From the NCBI GenBank assembly GCA_900552915.1, contig USBS01000031.1, positions 1-16,328 of the forward strand: a stretch of DNA of 16,328 bases, given 5' to 3'. Within the stretch, counting starts at the first letter, position 1; the number at the start of each line of letters is the position of its first letter. A model generated the notes under the pieces. That model made no database searches, was not told where the DNA came from, and saw only the letters and a program-made list of their open reading frames with translations. This stretch comes from an uncultured Sutterella sp. Its GTDB lineage: Bacteria; Pseudomonadota; Gammaproteobacteria; Burkholderiales; Burkholderiaceae_F. Shown one piece after another: positions 13,868-16,328 of this stretch. The translations under genes and the position numbers were made by a program.

Positions 13868-13897
13868 TTGTCAGCCAAAAACACTGAGTGCGATGAT
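13868..13897 (+). promoter_or_regulatory. Possible porin promoter
   Basis: TTGTCA (13868-13873) matches the -35 consensus at 5 of 6 positions. GATGAT (13892-13897) is a 4 of 6 -10 at 18-bp spacing. Transcription would start near 13904, giving a leader of about 120 bases. Between the IS end and this site, 13784-13867, I see only a run of nine C (13834-13842). Confidence 0.4.
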
Positions 13898-13917
13898 CGT
13901 CCCGTCCTGCAAGGACT

Positions 13918-14014
13918 CCGCCGGTTTGAGTTGCGTCTTCGCAAGAGTCCGCATCCTCATGTTCCGACCGGCGGTTTTTGCAAAAACTCAACTCTTGCAA
14001 GTCTTTTAGAGACT
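13918..14014 (+). promoter_or_regulatory. Structured porin mRNA leader with terminator-like hairpin
   Basis: CCGCCGGT (13918-13925) pairs with ACCGGCGG (13967-13974) and is followed by T5. Its 41-nt loop holds an inner hairpin TTGCG - TCTT - CGCAA (13931-13944). Downstream, AACTCAA (13985-13991) is complementary to TTGAGTT (13926-13932), and ACTCTTGC (13991-13998) to GCAAGAGT (13941-13948), so alternative folds compete. A last hairpin AGTCT - TTTAG - AGACT (14000-14014) abuts the AGGAG Shine-Dalgarno. The layout fits attenuation or mRNA stabilisation of an outer membrane protein gene; the mechanism is inference. Confidence 0.55.
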
Positions 14015-14026
14015 AGGAGATAAATC

Positions 14027-15208
14027 ATGAAAAAGACTTTGGCCGCTGTCGCCGTTCTCGGCGCTTTTGCCGGTTCTGCTCTCGCTGCTGATGTTCAGCT
14101 GTATGGCTTGATTGATACGGGTGTCCGCTATTTGCACAGTGATCTGGACGTAGACAGTACTACATACGATGCCACGGACAAGTTCAGCATGGAATCTGGC
14201 ATGCAGTCTGGTTCCCGCTTCGGCTTCAAGGGAACGGAAGATCTCGGTAACGGCTTGACGGTTGGCTTCATCCTCGAAAACCAGTTCGACGCCGATACGG
14301 GTGACTTGAAGGATGATCTGATGTTCCGCCGTGAAGCTACCCTCTTCCTGCAGGGTGGTTTCGGTAAGCTTGCTATGGGCCGCATGGGTTCCATCAACGG
14401 TGGCACGAGCTCCTGGGGCAAGCAGGGCGTTCTCTCTGCATTCGGTACCTCTTGGGGTAGTTATGCTGCTCAGGCTGACACCGTTTTTGGTGCCGGCGGC
14501 TTGTGGGATAACATGGTCGCCTACGAAACTCCGAGCTTTGCAGGCTTCAAGGTGTTTGCTCAGTACGGCATGGGTAACTCCATCACGGGTAACAACAGTG
14601 TTGAAAACGAATCCAACTCCGATCGTTACTACGCTCTCGGTGCTTCGTATGCCAATGGTCCTCTGAATCTGTACTTCGCCGTTGACTCCGTCAACTACGC
14701 TACGGCTGGCTCTGTGATTAAGCAGGGTAATGACATTGACGATGCATGGACTGTTCGCCTCGGCGGCAACTATGACTTCGAAGTCGTGAAGATCTTTGCT
14801 GGTGCTGCATATTTTGACGAAGCCAAGCTTTCGACTTTCTCTGGTGCAGCCACCGATTTGGCCAACTTCTATGAGAAGGATTCTGCAAAATCTATCAAGA
14901 TTAAGGGGTGGAGTCTCGGTGTTTCCGCTGCTATCCCTGTTGCCGGCGGCAATGTTCTTGTCGGTGCATCCTACATGGATGCAGAATCTGCCGACAGCAT
15001 GGATAAACTCTCTGCAGGCGAATATGCCAACATTGACATGAGCCGTTGGATTGTTTCTGCTGGTTACGACTACCCGCTTTCCAAGCGCACCGATGTTTAC
15101 GGTGTTGTAACGTACAATCAGGATAGCATGGACTACAACGAAGCCGGTGTTGCCGATGAGGATCCGACCGTCTTCGGCGTGATGATCGGCCTGCGCCACA
15201 AGTTCTAA
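14027..15208 (+). CDS. Outer membrane porin, Gram-negative general porin family
   Basis: This is a trimeric beta-barrel porin for diffusion of small solutes across the outer membrane. The 393-residue precursor has a Sec signal peptide (MKKTLAAVAVLGAFAGSALA, cleavage after A20). It continues with ADVQLYGLIDTGVRYL and SGSRFGFKGTEDLGNGLTVGF, the betaproteobacterial porin signature. LFLQGGFGKLAMGRMG then leads to loop 3. The protein ends in GVMIGLRHKF, with the C-terminal aromatic residue recognised by the BAM machinery. The length is typical. The ATG at 14027 has AGGAG seven bases upstream. Codon use favours T-ending preferred codons, unlike its neighbours, as expected for a very highly expressed gene. 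It is monocistronic, with a terminator on its 3' side. Confidence 0.95.
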   Translation: MKKTLAAVAVLGAFAGSALAADVQLYGLIDTGVRYLHSDLDVDSTTYDATDKFSMESGMQSGSRFGFKGTEDLGNGLTVGFILENQFDADTGDLKDDLMFRREATLFLQGGFGKLAMGRMGSINGGTSSWGKQGVLSAFGTSWGSYAAQADTVFGAGGLWDNMVAYETPSFAGFKVFAQYGMGNSITGNNSVENESNSDRYYALGASYANGPLNLYFAVDSVNYATAGSVIKQGNDIDDAWTVRLGGNYDFEVVKIFAGAAYFDEAKLSTFSGAATDLANFYEKDSAKSIKIKGWSLGVSAAIPVAGGNVLVGASYMDAESADSMDKLSAGEYANIDMSRWIVSAGYDYPLSKRTDVYGVVTYNQDSMDYNEAGVADEDPTVFGVMIGLRHKF

Positions 15209-15244
15209 TCTGACAATCTCATCCTGAGATTTACTGATTAGTTC

Positions 15245-15277
15245 AACCCGCTTCGGTTTCGACTGAAGCGGGTTTTT
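15245..15277 (+). terminator. Porin terminator
   Basis: AACCCGCTTC pairs with GAAGCGGGTT around a 10-nt loop and is followed by T5 (15273-15277, overlapping the last two stem bases). It starts 36 bases after the porin stop. Confidence 0.93.
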
Positions 15278-15306
15278 CACACCCTTTGTTCTGGGCCTTT
15301 GTCCCG

Positions 15307-15335
15307 TTAAAACGCCCGCTACACGGGCATATAAT
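15307..15335 (+). promoter_or_regulatory. Promoter of the EamA gene with spacer palindrome
   Basis: TATAAT (15330-15335) is a perfect -10. TTAAAA (15307-15312) at 17-bp spacing is a fair -35. The spacer contains the inverted repeat GCCCG - CTACA - CGGGC (15314-15328), a possible operator. The start codon lies 57 bases downstream of the -10, and no Shine-Dalgarno is obvious. Confidence 0.55.
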
Positions 15336-15392
15336 CGCAATAGGGGGTTTTGCTTCCCCTTTCCTTCCAACCTTCTCCACGGTCTACACACC

Positions 15393-16268
15393 ATGCTTCA
15401 GTCGTGCTGGATGCTTGTGGCTGCGATGCTCTTTGCAACCATGAGTTCGCTTGTCAAGATGTCTGCCGCAGGCGCCGGTACGTTCGAGATCGTGTTTTAC
15501 CGTTCTCTCATCGGTTTGATCTTCGTTGCGGCCGTCATGGCGCTACAGGGTCAGACGCCGCATACCAAGTATCTCTTCGGACACATCAAGCGCTCGGTCT
15601 TGGGTACCCTCTCGTTTACGATCTGGTTCTTCACGATGGGGCATCTGCCGTTGGGCACTGCCGTCACACTCAACTACACGGCGCCGCTCTTTATTGCCGC
15701 CACCTTTGTGGTCACCGCTTTGATGCACCATCAAAAGGCGCCCTGGTCGCTTGCTGCGGCCATTACAGTTGGTTTTGTCGGGGTGTGCCTCATCCTGCAG
15801 CCTTCCGTCAATTCCGACGAACTTCCCTACGCGTTGATGGGACTGTTTGCGGGCGCAATGGGCCCCTTCATCTTCTTTCAGATTGCCCAGCTCGGACGCC
15901 TGCGCGAACCGGCGTTGCGCATCGTGTTTTACTTCTCCCTCGTGGGCACGATTTGGGGTTTGGCCGGCTGTCTTATTTTGGAAGGCGGCCTTAAAGCGCA
16001 CGACTCGGGTGTGTGGATCGGGCTACTGGGCGTCGGCATCTCCGCCGTGCTCGCGCAAGTTGCGATGACGCGCGCCTACGCCTACGGCAACATGATGCTC
16101 ACGGCGTGCTTCCAGTTTGCAGTGATTCCGTTTGCCGAAATCATCAGCGTGATCTTCTTTAAAGAAGCCCTGCCGCCGGTGGCGCTGATCGGCATGCTGC
16201 TCATTCTGGTTTCGGGCTGCACGGCAAGCGTCATCACCAAGCGCCAGCGTCACCCGACTTCGAAATAA
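15393..16268 (+). CDS. EamA/DMT-family permease
   Basis: The 291-residue product is an inner membrane protein with about ten helices and two EamA repeats. Family features are AAMLFATMSSLVKM followed by FEIVFYRSLIGLIFV (first repeat), LGTAVTLNYTAPLFIAATFV, and in the second repeat AQVAMTRAYAYGNMMLTACFQFAVIPFAEIISVIFFKEAL. The pattern resembles RhaT/YdcZ-like and S-adenosylmethionine-type DMT carriers, but the substrate cannot be assigned. The ATG at 15393 opens the first helix; an ATG at 15411 is a possible alternative. Neither has a Shine-Dalgarno. It is unrelated in detail to the permease at 5678-6637 and has its own promoter. Confidence 0.88.
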   Translation: MLQSCWMLVAAMLFATMSSLVKMSAAGAGTFEIVFYRSLIGLIFVAAVMALQGQTPHTKYLFGHIKRSVLGTLSFTIWFFTMGHLPLGTAVTLNYTAPLFIAATFVVTALMHHQKAPWSLAAAITVGFVGVCLILQPSVNSDELPYALMGLFAGAMGPFIFFQIAQLGRLREPALRIVFYFSLVGTIWGLAGCLILEGGLKAHDSGVWIGLLGVGISAVLAQVAMTRAYAYGNMMLTACFQFAVIPFAEIISVIFFKEALPPVALIGMLLILVSGCTASVITKRQRHPTSK

Positions 16269-16285
16269 CGCTCAATCGAGTAGGT

Positions 16286-16308
16286 GGTAGGTGATTAGTT
16301 CACCTACC
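16286..16308. repeat. Perfect 9-bp inverted repeat at the right edge
   Basis: GGTAGGTGA (16286-16294) pairs with TCACCTACC (16300-16308) around TTAGT. It lies 18 bases after the EamA stop. No T-run follows, so it is not a normal terminator. It may be a structured RNA end, such as the edge of a group II intron-like or other mobile element continuing past the window; this is a weak inference. Confidence 0.5.
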
Positions 16309-16328
16309 GACCTCTCACACCACCGCCC

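Noticed and set aside
14006..15394. 462-codon open frame antisense to the porin
   Set aside because: It mirrors the porin gene, has no family motif and runs through the porin Shine-Dalgarno and terminator; it is a shadow of strong codon bias.

Overview
The window looks like chromosomal DNA of a Betaproteobacterium (Burkholderiales), most likely of the gut family Sutterellaceae. The basis is the gene order rpsO - pnp - tpiA - secG - tRNA-Leu(GAG), the Burkholderiales-type porin (Porin_4 style), the DUF748 protein, and moderate-to-high GC codon use. The family placement is inference from gene content and style; no database comparison was possible.

Left part (1-6637), all on the minus strand. 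Reading in the direction of transcription there is a drug/metabolite-type permease (6637-5678), a divergent gpsA (5618-4638), rpsO (4373-4110), pnp (3847-1736), tpiA (1557-814), secG (753-376), tRNA-Leu(GAG), tRNA-Gln(CTG), and a rho-independent terminator at 77-99. This is a housekeeping block covering phospholipid precursor synthesis, ribosome, RNA decay, glycolysis and protein export. Structured RNA segments lie between gpsA and rpsO, between rpsO and pnp, and after pnp.

Middle part (6638-10517). Divergent from the permease is a SAM-dependent methyltransferase (6857-7564, +). It is followed by a strong terminator that runs almost into the ribosome binding site of a 601-residue DUF748/AsmA-like envelope protein (7686-9491, +). 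Converging on that gene from the right is a two-gene unit on the minus strand: a ygbA-like, cysteine-rich protein of the nitric/nitrous-oxide-stimulated family (10350-9898) and a four-helix membrane protein of unknown function (9901-9554). The two overlap by GTGA. A 21-bp imperfect palindrome lies upstream of ygbA.

Mobile element (10518-13772, possibly to 13783). An IS66-family insertion sequence carries tnpA, tnpB and a long tnpC, all on the minus strand, between near-perfect 20-bp terminal inverted repeats. It is unusual in three ways. A 278-bp spacer with alternative hairpins, a T11-G7 run, a terminator and a separate TATAAT box lies between tnpB and tnpC. The terminal 11 bp of the right end is duplicated in tandem. 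No 8-bp target duplication is visible.

Right part (13784-16328). A porin gene with signal peptide (14027-15208, +) follows a long leader with a terminator-like hairpin and competing complementary segments. It ends in a textbook terminator. A second EamA-type permease (15393-16268, +) follows, with a palindrome between its -35 and -10 elements. The window ends in a 9-bp-stem hairpin that could be the start of another element.

No clear new multi-gene system is visible. The most interesting signals are the porin leader, the tnpB-tnpC spacer of the IS66 element, the ygbA/membrane-protein pair, and the terminator at the DUF748 start.
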